DNA of 64,000 bases from an uncultured Christensenellaceae bacterium. Its GTDB lineage: Bacteria > Bacillota > Clostridia > Christensenellales > Borkfalkiaceae. The stretch spans positions 23,817 to 87,816 of the forward strand of contig CAJUJO010000001.1 of assembly GCA_910586675.1 (NCBI GenBank), read 5' to 3'. Positions 25,046 through 33,232 of this stretch are shown one piece after another. Every line of letters starts with the position of its first letter. Position 1 is the first letter of the stretch. Position numbers and translations under genes: made by a program. Below the pieces are notes generated by a model, which was given only the letters and a program-made list of their open reading frames with translations, was not told the DNA's origin and did not search any database.

Positions 25046-26176
25046 ATGGTAAACATTGCACTCATCGGCTGTACGGGCAGCATTGGTCGGCAGGCCTGCG
25101 AAATCGTCCGCCGCTATCCCGAACGGTTCCGCTTTTCCGCGCTCGTCTGCGGAAAAGATAAGCGGGCGCTTTCCGCGCTTTGCGCGGAGTTCCGCCCCGA
25201 TTTTGCCGCTCTTGCAAGCGGGGAAGAAATTCCCGGGCTCTCGCAAGGCACGCGGCAGTTGAAGGGGGAAGAAATTTTAAGCCGCGTTTTTGAAGGCTGC
25301 GGCGTCGCTATGATCGCAGCGGGCGGGTTTGCGGGGCTTTCCTATACGCTTCGCGCGGTGGAAGAGGGGAAACGAATTGCGCTCGCGAACAAAGAATCGC
25401 TCGTGTGCGGCGGGGAACTCGTCATGCGCGCCGCCGAAGAGAAGGGGATAGATCTTGTGCCCGTGGACAGCGAGCATTCGGCTATTTTTCAGGCGCTTTC
25501 CTTCCGTCGCGATACGCCTTTTAAGCGGCTCGTGCTCACGGCGAGCGGAGGACCTTTCCGCAATTTCACCGAAAAGGAGCTTGCGAACGTTACCGCGGCG
25601 GACGCTCTCAAACATCCCACGTGGAATATGGGCGCGAAAATCACGGTAGACAGCGCCACCCTCCTGAACAAGGGGTACGAGGTGATCGAAGCAAAGTGGC
25701 TGTATCATACGGAGTTCGATAAAATACAGGCGGTCGTGCACCCCGAAAGCATCGTGCATTCCCTCGTGTATTTCGAGGACGGCGCGGCAATCGCGCAGAT
25801 GGGGTATCCCGATATGAAACTTCCTATTCAGCTTGCGCTTACCTATCCGCAGCGTTTGCCCTGCTGCCGGCAATTGGATTTGGAAAAAATCGGAACGCTT
25901 CGGTTCGAGCGCCTGCAAGAAGAAAAGTTTCCCTGCTATGCGTTGGCGCTCGCGGCGGGAAGAAGCGGGGGTACGGCGCCGACGGTGCTCAACGGCGCGG
26001 CGGAAGAAGCCGTCCGCGCATTTTTGCGGGGGGGAATATCTTTCCCAGCAATCGCAGAAACTATCGGGGAGGTTTTAAGCCGTATCCCGCGCGAAGAAGC
26101 GGAGAGCTTGGAAGTCCTGCAACGGGCGGACGACTTAGCGCGGAAAACGGCTGCGGAAATCATCTATGTTAAATAA
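25046..26176 (+). CDS. dxr: 1-deoxy-D-xylulose 5-phosphate reductoisomerase
   Basis: A 376-residue enzyme of the non-mevalonate isoprenoid pathway that makes MEP with NADPH. It has the dinucleotide motif GCTGSIGRQA, the LANKESLVCGG loop, metal ligands in VDSEHSAIFQ, and TASGGPFR with HPTWNMGAKITVDSATLLNKG. Full length. The last 11 bases overlap rseP, as in many Bacillota. Confidence 0.98.
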   Translation: MVNIALIGCTGSIGRQACEIVRRYPERFRFSALVCGKDKRALSALCAEFRPDFAALASGEEIPGLSQGTRQLKGEEILSRVFEGCGVAMIAAGGFAGLSYTLRAVEEGKRIALANKESLVCGGELVMRAAEEKGIDLVPVDSEHSAIFQALSFRRDTPFKRLVLTASGGPFRNFTEKELANVTAADALKHPTWNMGAKITVDSATLLNKGYEVIEAKWLYHTEFDKIQAVVHPESIVHSLVYFEDGAAIAQMGYPDMKLPIQLALTYPQRLPCCRQLDLEKIGTLRFERLQEEKFPCYALALAAGRSGGTAPTVLNGAAEEAVRAFLRGGISFPAIAETIGEVLSRIPREEAESLEVLQRADDLARKTAAEIIYVK

Positions 26177-27464
26177 TCTTTTATCGGCGGCGGACGTCTG
26201 GCGGACGATAGGCTCCGTTTTGCTCGCCATTTTGATTTTGCTTGTCATGATAACGATCCACGAATTCGGGCATTACATCGCGGGCAAGATCTTTCATTTC
26301 AAAATCAACGAATTTTCCATCGGGTTCGGACCCGCGCTCTTTAAGAAAAAGAACAAAAAGACGGGCGAGTTATTCGCCGTCCGTCTGATTCCGCTCGGCG
26401 GTTACTGCGCGTTCGATGGCGAAGACGGGCTGGAAGAAGAGGAGAATGGAAAAAAGGAAGCGCTTCCCGAACCTTTTGACGAAGCTACCGAAACGGGGAT
26501 GAAGGAGAGCGCGGAGCGCGTCGAAGGGGATGACCCGCAGCAGAACGCGGAAGTTCCGCAGGCGGAAACGGTAGAACAAAAAGAGCCGCACCCCGACGCA
26601 TTTACAAAGAAGCCCCCTTGGCAGCGCATTATCGTGCTCGTGGCGGGCGCGATCATGAATTATCTGCTCGCGCTTGTCCTTATCATGATCGGAATTACCG
26701 CATACGGGCAGACGATGGTCATGGCGTACGAAGTAAAAGCGGGGGAAGGCGCATACGCCGAATACAGCTTACAGGATCGGGATGTCTTTTTGCAAGCCGA
26801 AGGGAAAAATCTATACCTTACGACGGACATCGCCCGCGCCGTGAACGGCAAAAAACAGGGCGATTTGGTGAAGTTCCGCGTTTCCCGCGTGGTCGGTAAG
26901 ACGACGGACGGTAAAAATATCCGCGAAGAGCAGGAAATATCCGTTATGCTCCGTGCGGATGCCGCGGTTACAAACAGTTCTGATTTGAAAAGCGTATGGG
27001 ATGCGCTCGGCATCCGGAATACCGCGGAAGAGGGCGTAGAGGGCGGCGGACTTCAACTGTATTCCACCGTTTACCGTTTCGGATTCTGGGAGAGCGTTGG
27101 GCGTTCGTTCGTATACTCTTTCAAAATCGCAGGTTCGATCTTTCAGGTGCTCGGCGAGCTCCTCACGGGCAGATTAGGGCTTTCGGCGTTCGGAGGCCCC
27201 GTTACGACCATTACGATGACTTCACAGATGGTTTCGCAGGGTTTCCGTTCTTTCCTTGAAATTGCGGGCTTTATCGGCGTCAATCTCGCCGTGTTTAATC
27301 TTTTGCCCATTCCCGCCCTCGACGGCAGCAAGGTGATTTTTACCGCAATCGAATGGGTGCGCAAAAAGCCCATAAGCCGCAAAGTCGAAGCAATCATCCA
27401 CGGCGTGGGATTTATTCTTCTGCTCGGGTTCGCCGTGCTCGTCGATATTCTGCAATTCATATAA
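26166..27464 (+). CDS. rseP: RIP site-2 protease RseP/RasP with an acidic insertion
   Basis: A 432-residue membrane metalloprotease that cuts membrane-embedded anti-sigma factors and signal-peptide remnants. It has the zinc motif HEFGH at residues 32-36, a PDZ domain in the middle (about 180-270), and NLLPIPALDGSK near residue 375 with the third zinc ligand. Residues about 86-148 are a long, mostly acidic, low-complexity stretch between the first helix region and the second transmembrane block. Relatives have a much shorter linker there. The gene starts inside the end of dxr. Confidence 0.95.
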   Translation: MLNNLLSAADVWRTIGSVLLAILILLVMITIHEFGHYIAGKIFHFKINEFSIGFGPALFKKKNKKTGELFAVRLIPLGGYCAFDGEDGLEEEENGKKEALPEPFDEATETGMKESAERVEGDDPQQNAEVPQAETVEQKEPHPDAFTKKPPWQRIIVLVAGAIMNYLLALVLIMIGITAYGQTMVMAYEVKAGEGAYAEYSLQDRDVFLQAEGKNLYLTTDIARAVNGKKQGDLVKFRVSRVVGKTTDGKNIREEQEISVMLRADAAVTNSSDLKSVWDALGIRNTAEEGVEGGGLQLYSTVYRFGFWESVGRSFVYSFKIAGSIFQVLGELLTGRLGLSAFGGPVTTITMTSQMVSQGFRSFLEIAGFIGVNLAVFNLLPIPALDGSKVIFTAIEWVRKKPISRKVEAIIHGVGFILLLGFAVLVDILQFI

Positions 27465-27477
27465 CGAATGCGCGCAG

Positions 27478-27506
27478 CAGCGCTCCGCTTTACCGGCGGG
27501 GCGCTG
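27478..27506 (+). other. Stem-loop after rseP
   Basis: CAGCGCTCCGC pairs with GCGGGGCGCTG around a short loop, with one T-G wobble. No T tract follows, so it is more likely an mRNA 3'-end stabiliser than a terminator. The remaining bases up to 27654 hold nothing recognisable. Confidence 0.5.
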
Positions 27507-27654
27507 ATTGCATTCAAAAAACGCAATATCCCCGATAAACGAAATAAGCGGACGTTAAGCAAAATTCAAAAAGCTTTTCTGCGGAAGTTGTGAAAATACT
27601 CAAGCTATTTCCGTGGAAGAAGCGGAAAAGTAAAAAATTAGGGGTAAAAAATAA

Positions 27655-27690
27655 AAGCCCGCGGGGTAACCCGCGGACTTTTTTCTTCGG
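27655..27690. terminator. Terminator between rseP and thiT
   Basis: CCGCGGG-GTAA-CCCGCGG flanked by AAAA on the left and T6 on the right, able to serve both convergent transcripts. Confidence 0.85.
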
Positions 27691-27695
27691 GAAAT

Positions 27696-28910
27696 TTATT
27701 CCTGCGTTTCCGCTTTTTCTTCCCGTTTCCGTTCGGCGACGTTGAATCTCCGCGCCTGCTTCACCAAGGAAGGGGAGCTGAACGCGAGCACGCCCGCCGC
27801 GATCACGACGGCGACGTCGACGAATACGAAGGAGTTATATCCCAGCGAATACACCCAAACCTCCATGCCCGCTTCCGCGGCATAGGCGGAAAAGGCGAAC
27901 ACGCCGGAAAGCACGTGGCTTATGAAGCGGAACGCGCTCGCAACGACTGCGCCGAGCGCAAATTGAATCTGAGGCAGCTTTTCCAGCTTCTTCGCATTTG
28001 CGAACAAGCCCGCAAGCCCGATTCCCGCGAACGCGACGGGGTAGTCTAGCATAAACTGCGCGGGATGAATGATCCAGGGATCCTGAACGGCTTGCAGCAC
28101 GCCGTAAATCAGTCCTGCGAACACGCCCTTTCTGGTGCCGAACATATACGAGTAAATCATCAGCGGCAACAGGGAAGCGACGGTTACCGAACCGCCCTGC
28201 GGCATCTGTGCGATTCTTAAGTAGGAAAGGGCAAAGGAGAGGGCAATGCAAATGGCGGCGTAAGCGATAGACTTGGAATCGAAGTCCTTTTTGCCCTTGT
28301 CGAAGAGGAATCCGAGCGCGGCGATTGCGCCGAGCAGGAGCGCTGCCGAAATATAAAGCACGATTTGGTTGACCGTTGCAACATCGGAGTTAAAATAACC
28401 GTCTCCGTCAACGTTCTGCGCGTAATGTACGCCGATACAGACGAGCAGGGCTATGAGCGCCGCGCCCACAAGGCTTGCGCATACGATCGCCGTAATCTTG
28501 AAGGGCTTTTTCCCGAAGTAAGAGGAAGCGTAAACGACTGCCGCGCCGAGGAGCAGCGTTCCCGCGAGCACGGCTGCGGGGGCTAGCAGGAGCGCTTCCA
28601 CGCGCCCTTTTTCGGCGAGCTCGGCAAATTCCAACGACAGCATGGCAAGAATGACGGTTACGGCGAAGCCGACGGCGAGCGCCGCCGCCGTTTTCATGTA
28701 GCCGCCGAGCGCTTCCTGTTTTTTGGACCGTACTACGAAGCCGACGGCGATTAAAACGACGGCGAGCGCGATCGCGGCGTACAGGAATACGCTCGTCAGG
28801 CAGTTTTTGGCGTATTCCGTCCAAACTTCTTTGTAAAGGTAGCCGAGCGTATTGCCGCTTTCGTCCTTTACTTCGTCCGCATACGAGGCGAGCAGGGAAT
28901 TGAGTAACAT
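27696..28910 (-). CDS. thiT: Thiamine ECF transporter S component ThiT with long N-terminal membrane extension
   Basis: A 404-residue protein. Residues about 213-390 are ThiT-like: IAYAAICIALSFALSYLRI, then MPQGGSVTVASLLPL, the RKGVFAGLIYGVLQ block and the HPAQFMLDYP helix, with late aromatic residues that shape the thiamine pocket. ThiT itself is about 190 residues. Residues 1-205 add about five hydrophobic helices (near 40-60, 72-92, 107-128, 140-160 and 183-203) that I do not recognise. A TPP riboswitch with a terminator lies directly upstream, which fixes the thiamine link. The ATG at 28910 follows CGGAGG. Energising ECF ATPases are not in this window. Confidence 0.9.
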   Translation of the reverse strand: MLLNSLLASYADEVKDESGNTLGYLYKEVWTEYAKNCLTSVFLYAAIALAVVLIAVGFVVRSKKQEALGGYMKTAAALAVGFAVTVILAMLSLEFAELAEKGRVEALLLAPAAVLAGTLLLGAAVVYASSYFGKKPFKITAIVCASLVGAALIALLVCIGVHYAQNVDGDGYFNSDVATVNQIVLYISAALLLGAIAALGFLFDKGKKDFDSKSIAYAAICIALSFALSYLRIAQMPQGGSVTVASLLPLMIYSYMFGTRKGVFAGLIYGVLQAVQDPWIIHPAQFMLDYPVAFAGIGLAGLFANAKKLEKLPQIQFALGAVVASAFRFISHVLSGVFAFSAYAAEAGMEVWVYSLGYNSFVFVDVAVVIAAGVLAFSSPSLVKQARRFNVAERKREEKAETQE

Positions 28911-28950
28911 AAAAAACCTCCGAAAAATTTTCTATTTCTACCCGCCCGAT

Positions 28951-28982
28951 AAGAAAAGCCGCCCGCAGACTTCTGCGGGCGG
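28951..28982 (-). terminator. Riboswitch-controlled terminator before thiT
   Basis: On the - strand, CCGCCCGCAGA-AG-TCTGCGGGCGG followed by CTTTTCTT, between the TPP aptamer and the thiT start codon. Confidence 0.85.
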
Positions 28983-28999
28983 AATTATCCTTAGAAAAT

Positions 29000-29076
29000 C
29001 CTGTACTTTCGTTCAAGTATTACCTTGTCCGATTCAAATGGTATCATCTCAGCCGATTGCCCGGCACCCACGACGG
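29000..29076 (-). ncRNA. TPP riboswitch aptamer
   Basis: On the - strand, the leader reads GTGGGTGCC, then CGGCTGAGATGATACC, then a GAATCGGACAAGGTAATAC arm followed by GAACGAAAG. These are the conserved THI-box blocks: P2 and the CUGAGA loop that hold the pyrimidine, and the P4/P5 side that binds the diphosphate. It is followed by a strong terminator, so thiamine diphosphate should stop transcription of thiT. Confidence 0.9.
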
Positions 29077-29094
29077 ATATGAAATTGTAATGAA

Positions 29095-29123
29095 ATTATA
29101 TTCCTTATTTGCGCGAAAGTCAA
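29095..29123 (-). promoter_or_regulatory. Promoter of the TPP riboswitch-thiT transcript
   Basis: On the - strand, TTGACT (29123-29118), 17 bases, TATAAT (29100-29095), just upstream of the aptamer. Confidence 0.85.
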
Positions 29124-29152
29124 TTGTTTTTTCCTTCGGTTTGTAGTATAAT
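29124..29152 (+). promoter_or_regulatory. Promoter of the YfbR-like gene
   Basis: TTGTTT (29124-29129) and TATAAT (29147-29152) with a 17-base spacer. It abuts the -35 box of the divergent thiT promoter without overlap. Confidence 0.75.
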
Positions 29153-29170
29153 CGAAAAAAGAGGTGCATT

Positions 29171-29752
29171 GTGAAAAAGTTTTACGCATATATCGACAGA
29201 ATGAAATTTATTAAACGCTGGCAACTCATGCGCTCCGTTCGGGAAGAGAACATTATGGAGCATTCCCATTCCGTCGCCGTGCTCACGCACGCGCTTGTTT
29301 CGATCGAAAACGGCGTGTTCGGCGGAAGAGTGAACGCCGAAAAGGCGGTGCTTTACGCGCTCTATCACGAGGTGAGCGAGGTCATGACGGGCGATATGCC
29401 CACGCCTGTGAAATATTTCAACAACAGCATTCACGGTGAATACGAGAAGCTGGAAAAGCTCGCCGTCGATAAGATAGCCGATACGCTCCCGCCCGAGTTG
29501 AAAGGGGAGCTCTACCCCTATTTGCAGGCGGATAAATCGTCGGAAGAATACAAATTCGTCAAGGCGGCGGATAAGCTTTCCGCCTATCTCAAATGTCTGG
29601 AAGAACTGCGTTCGGGCAATCACGAATTCACGCAGGCGGAAAAATCGGTCGGGCAGGCGCTCGCGGATATGAAGATGCGCTCGGTCGATTACTTTTTCGA
29701 GCATTTCATTCCCGCGTTCGCGCTCACGCTCGACGAGCTTGAGGGGCTTTGA
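29171..29752 (+). CDS. HD-domain 5'-deoxynucleotidase, YfbR-like
   Basis: A 193-residue HD-superfamily phosphohydrolase. The metal-binding residues appear as MEHSHSVAVLTHAL and YHEVSEVMTGDMPTPVKY, the hallmarks of YfbR, which removes phosphate from deoxynucleoside 5'-monophosphates. KAADKLSAYLKCLEE supplies the last Asp. Length is normal. The short leader starts a transcript that continues into two DUF3592 genes. Confidence 0.9.
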   Translation: MKKFYAYIDRMKFIKRWQLMRSVREENIMEHSHSVAVLTHALVSIENGVFGGRVNAEKAVLYALYHEVSEVMTGDMPTPVKYFNNSIHGEYEKLEKLAVDKIADTLPPELKGELYPYLQADKSSEEYKFVKAADKLSAYLKCLEELRSGNHEFTQAEKSVGQALADMKMRSVDYFFEHFIPAFALTLDELEGL

Positions 29753-29755
29753 AAA

Positions 29756-30508
29756 ATGGGCAAATTCCGAAAAAAGATCGCGCCGACGGCGGAAGGCTTG
29801 CAGCGCGCGCGGGAGCAGGAACGGCTCCGCGCCGAAAGCAAATCGCTTTGCGCCGAGGAAGACGTTTCGAAGCATAAGGACAGGCGGATCGCGGCGATCG
29901 TATTCTTTGCCGCGGCGGCGTTGCTGTTTGCGGTTTCCGTTGCGTTTACGGGGATCACGATCGCCCGTATGCGAAGTTACGAGCTCGATTTTGTGCGCAC
30001 GACGGGCACGGTTACCGATGATCGAATAATAGGCAGCCCGGGAAAGAAATTTATCGTTCTCGTCTTTACCTATTCTTACGGCGGGGCGGAATATTCCTTT
30101 GCGGATAACGTCCCGTTTCAAGGATTGCTCTCCGAAGCGATGAACACGGAAACGGAAATTTACGTTAATCCGAAAAAACCCGCCGAAGCGGTTCGCGTGA
30201 GTTCGTCGGGTGCGTTTTCCATTATTCCGACGGTGATTTTTGCTATTTCTGCGTTTTCGTTTATGATTGCCGTATGTTTGTCGGGCGGCGGATACCGGCG
30301 GCGCGCGCTCCTCGGCTATCTGCCCGTGTTTGCCGCGGGGATTGTATTTATGCTTCTGTTTTGGCTGGGACTTCCAAACGACGGCTTTGGCGCGGTATTT
30401 TCGCGCATGGGCGGCGCGACGGGGTATCTGTCGCTTTCCGTGCTTGCTGCGGTTGCCGCCGCGATTGACGGGGCAATAACGCTCCGATTCCGTAAAAAGA
30501 GAATATGA
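29756..30508 (+). CDS. DUF3592-type membrane protein, first of a tandem pair
   Basis: A 250-residue protein three bases after the nucleotidase. It has a charged N-terminal segment (about 1-40), a helix near 45-68, an extracytoplasmic beta-rich part with GTVTDDRIIG, TYSYGGAEYSF and EIYVNPKKPAEA (the pattern of DUF3592), then three further helices. The next gene has the same layout and overlaps by four bases (ATGA). The function is unknown; DUF3592 proteins are common small envelope proteins. Confidence 0.82.
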   Translation: MGKFRKKIAPTAEGLQRAREQERLRAESKSLCAEEDVSKHKDRRIAAIVFFAAAALLFAVSVAFTGITIARMRSYELDFVRTTGTVTDDRIIGSPGKKFIVLVFTYSYGGAEYSFADNVPFQGLLSEAMNTETEIYVNPKKPAEAVRVSSSGAFSIIPTVIFAISAFSFMIAVCLSGGGYRRRALLGYLPVFAAGIVFMLLFWLGLPNDGFGAVFSRMGGATGYLSLSVLAAVAAAIDGAITLRFRKKRI

Positions 30509-31293
30509 AAAAGAAAGAAAGCATTCAAAACGAAAAGCAGCGCCTTCACCAAGAGGAGGCGGCGCGATTGCGCGAGGAAAAGCGGTTAAGGCGCAGAAAG
30601 GAGAAAAAGCAGGCGGCTGTCGTCATGCTCCTCGTAGGTTTGGGTGCGTTCGTCGTTTCCCTCGTTTTTTTCGGGCTGCACGTAGCCCGTATGCGCGACT
30701 TTGAGCTCAATTATGTCCGTATGTACGGCACGGTAACCGATTTCAAAATCCACCACGCTTCGGGTACGCATTCGATGGGTACGACGCATTACAGCTACGT
30801 TTTTACCTATCGTTACGAGGGGAAGACGTACAAGGCGACCGATTCGGAAGCGTATAGCTGGCGAAACGAGGAGATGCTCGGCGAAAAGGTGGAAATTTAC
30901 GTCAACCCTGCACAACCCGAACGTGCGGCTCGGGTAAAGACGGCGGACGGCTATTCCATCATGGCGGCGGTGCCGTTTGTTATTTCGCTGCTTGCATTCT
31001 CCGTCGGCGGGCTGACCCTCGTCGGGCTCAAAGGGGGCGGATATGCAAAGCGTATTCTGTTCGTATGGCTGCCCGAATTGCTGTTTTGCGCGGCATATAT
31101 ACTGTTGTTCGCGCTGGGGCTCCCGCACGACGGGGTTGCCGCAATCTATGCGCGCACAAGGGGCGCAATCTGGGTTTCCGTCGGCGGCGGCGCTGTGATA
31201 GTTGCCGCGGCGATTGACGGTCTTATTACTTACAAATCAAGACCGAAGGATATCGACGGGCGCGTTGCTTCATGGCGTCGCTTAAAGAAATAA
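30505..31293 (+). CDS. DUF3592-type membrane protein, second of a tandem pair
   Basis: A 262-residue paralogue of the previous protein: a highly charged N-terminus (many Glu, Arg and Lys in residues 1-35), a helix near 38-60, GTVTDFKIHHASG, YVFTYRYEGKTYKATD and EIYVNPAQPERA, then three helices. The shared blocks show a tandem duplication followed by divergence. It is translationally coupled by ATGA overlap. A terminator follows. Confidence 0.82.
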   Translation: MKKKESIQNEKQRLHQEEAARLREEKRLRRRKEKKQAAVVMLLVGLGAFVVSLVFFGLHVARMRDFELNYVRMYGTVTDFKIHHASGTHSMGTTHYSYVFTYRYEGKTYKATDSEAYSWRNEEMLGEKVEIYVNPAQPERAARVKTADGYSIMAAVPFVISLLAFSVGGLTLVGLKGGGYAKRILFVWLPELLFCAAYILLFALGLPHDGVAAIYARTRGAIWVSVGGGAVIVAAAIDGLITYKSRPKDIDGRVASWRRLKK

Positions 31294-31319
31294 AGAAATA
31301 AACCTCCCCGCACGTTGAT

Positions 31320-31356
31320 ATGCACCCCAAAGGTTTGTCTAACTTTTGGGGTGCAT
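31320..31356. terminator. Terminator between the DUF3592 pair and mnmG
   Basis: Perfect 12-base arms ATGCACCCCAAA / TTTGGGGTGCAT. The right arm reaches the end of the convergent mnmG gene. Confidence 0.8.
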
Positions 31357-31358
31357 GT

Positions 31359-33218
31359 TTACTTTTTCAAGCTCAAATAAATCATCAAGACGGCGATGTC
31401 GGCGGGGTTTACGCCCGAGATGCGTTCCGCCTGCCCCAAATTCAAGGGGCGGACGCGCTGTAATTTCTCCCGCGCTTCCAGCCGCAGTCCGTCGATTTTT
31501 AAATAATCTATGTCGTCGGGCAAGGGCTTTTCTTCCATTTTGCGCGCCTTTGCGATTTGCTCTTCGCTCGCTTTCAAATACCCCGCATAGCGGATCTCCG
31601 TTTCCGCGCTGTCCTTTACGGCGGCGGGAACGTCTTCTAAGATGCCGAACGCTTCCGCAACTTCCGGAAGGGGGATTCCCCTGCGGAGCAGATCGGCATA
31701 GGAAATTCCTCCCGAAAGGGGGGGATATCCGTATTTTTGTACGAGCGCGTCGGCAATTTTTCTGTCGGCGCGGGTATCGAGGAAGGCTATCGTATCGCGC
31801 AGCAGCTGTTTTCGCGCGAGAAACTTCCGATAGCGTTCTTTTGTGGCAAGCCCGCATTCATATCCGATTTCCGTTAATCTCATATCGGCGTTATCCTGCC
31901 GCAGGGAAATGCGGAATTCCGCGCGCGAGGTCATCATGCGGTAGGGTTCGTCCGTGCCCTTCGTTACCAAATCGTCGATGAGCACACCGATATACGCCTG
32001 ATCCCGCCGCAGGACAAGGGGCGGCATTCCGCGCAATTTCAAGGAAGCGTTCAAGCCCGCAATCAAGCCCTGCGCCGCCGCTTCCTCGTAGCCGCTCGTG
32101 CCGTTGATTTGTCCCGCCGTGTAAAGCCCTTCGATATTTTTATATTCGAGGGTGGGAAATAAATCGAGCGTATCGATGCAGTCGTATTCGATGGCGTACG
32201 CATAGCGGACGATTTCGCAGTTTTCAAGCCCCGCTACGGTGCGGTACATCTGTTTTTGCAGGTCGTGCGGGAGGGAGGTGGAAAGCCCCTGCACATACAC
32301 CTCCGTCGTATCCGCGCCCTCGGGTTCGAGGAAGAGCTGGTGCCGTTCCTTGTCGCGAAAGCGTACGACCTTCGTTTCGATAGAGGGGCAGTATCTGGGC
32401 CCCGTCGAAGAAATTTGTCCGTTATACAGCGGCGCGCGGTCGAGGTTGTTTAATATGACTTCGTGCGTCTTTTCGTTGGTATATGCAAGGTAACAGGGCG
32501 TCTGCGTTTCGGGCGATTCTTCGTTGAGAAAGGAAAAGGGCGGAACGTCTTCGCCCGCTTGAATTTGCAGGCGGGAATAATCCACCGTCCGTCCGTCCAG
32601 CCGCGCGGGGGTGCCCGTTTTGAAGCGGCGCACGCGGAAGCCGAGTTTTATCAGATTATCGGTCAAAAGAGTGGCGCTTGCAAAACCGTTGGGGCCGCTG
32701 GCCTTTACGACTTCGCCCGTGATCGTCTGCGAATTAAGGTAAACGCCCGTCGCGATCACGGCGGCGCGGCAGGAGATGATTCCCCCGTAAGCCGTTTTCA
32801 CGCCCGTAATCCTTCCGTTCTCGGTGAGGATTTCCGCCGCTTCGCCCTGCAAGATGCGCAGATTTTCCGTATGCTCGAGCGTGCGTTTCATTTCGCGGTG
32901 GTAGGCGTTTTTATCCGTCTGTGCGCGGAGCGACTGCACCGCCGCGCCCTTGCCCGCGTTGAGCATGCGAATCTGAAGGGCGGTTTTATCGGCGTTTACG
33001 CCCATTTCTCCGCCCAAAGCGTCGATTTCGCGCACTAAATGCCCCTTCGCCGTTCCGCCGACGGAGGGGTTGCAGGGCATAAAGCCGATGGAATCGAGGT
33101 TGAGGGTGAGCATGACCGTCTTTAAGCCCGTCCTAGCGAGTGCGAGCGCGGCTTCGCAGCCCGCGTGCCCCGCGCCGACGACGACGGCGTCGCATGCTCC
33201 TTCGGAAAAAGTATTCAT
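31359..33218 (-). CDS. mnmG: tRNA uridine 5-carboxymethylaminomethyl modification enzyme MnmG
   Basis: A 619-residue FAD protein that with MnmE modifies the wobble uridine of several tRNAs. It has the FAD motif GAGHAGCEAALA at the N-terminus, CNPSVGGTAKGHLV, the central GxCPSIETKVVRF block and a C-terminal helical domain. The start at 33218 has no clear ribosome site; it lies 14 bases after the dnaA stop and may be coupled to dnaA. In most Bacillota mnmG is near oriC with mnmE and rsmG, but here its neighbour is dnaA. Confidence 0.97.
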   Translation of the reverse strand: MNTFSEGACDAVVVGAGHAGCEAALALARTGLKTVMLTLNLDSIGFMPCNPSVGGTAKGHLVREIDALGGEMGVNADKTALQIRMLNAGKGAAVQSLRAQTDKNAYHREMKRTLEHTENLRILQGEAAEILTENGRITGVKTAYGGIISCRAAVIATGVYLNSQTITGEVVKASGPNGFASATLLTDNLIKLGFRVRRFKTGTPARLDGRTVDYSRLQIQAGEDVPPFSFLNEESPETQTPCYLAYTNEKTHEVILNNLDRAPLYNGQISSTGPRYCPSIETKVVRFRDKERHQLFLEPEGADTTEVYVQGLSTSLPHDLQKQMYRTVAGLENCEIVRYAYAIEYDCIDTLDLFPTLEYKNIEGLYTAGQINGTSGYEEAAAQGLIAGLNASLKLRGMPPLVLRRDQAYIGVLIDDLVTKGTDEPYRMMTSRAEFRISLRQDNADMRLTEIGYECGLATKERYRKFLARKQLLRDTIAFLDTRADRKIADALVQKYGYPPLSGGISYADLLRRGIPLPEVAEAFGILEDVPAAVKDSAETEIRYAGYLKASEEQIAKARKMEEKPLPDDIDYLKIDGLRLEAREKLQRVRPLNLGQAERISGVNPADIAVLMIYLSLKK

Positions 33219-33232
33219 ACTGGGTTAAAATA

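Noticed and set aside
27468..27593. A 41-codon ORF after rseP
   Set aside because: It has no ribosome site and overlaps the stem-loop at 27478-27506; the product is basic and featureless.
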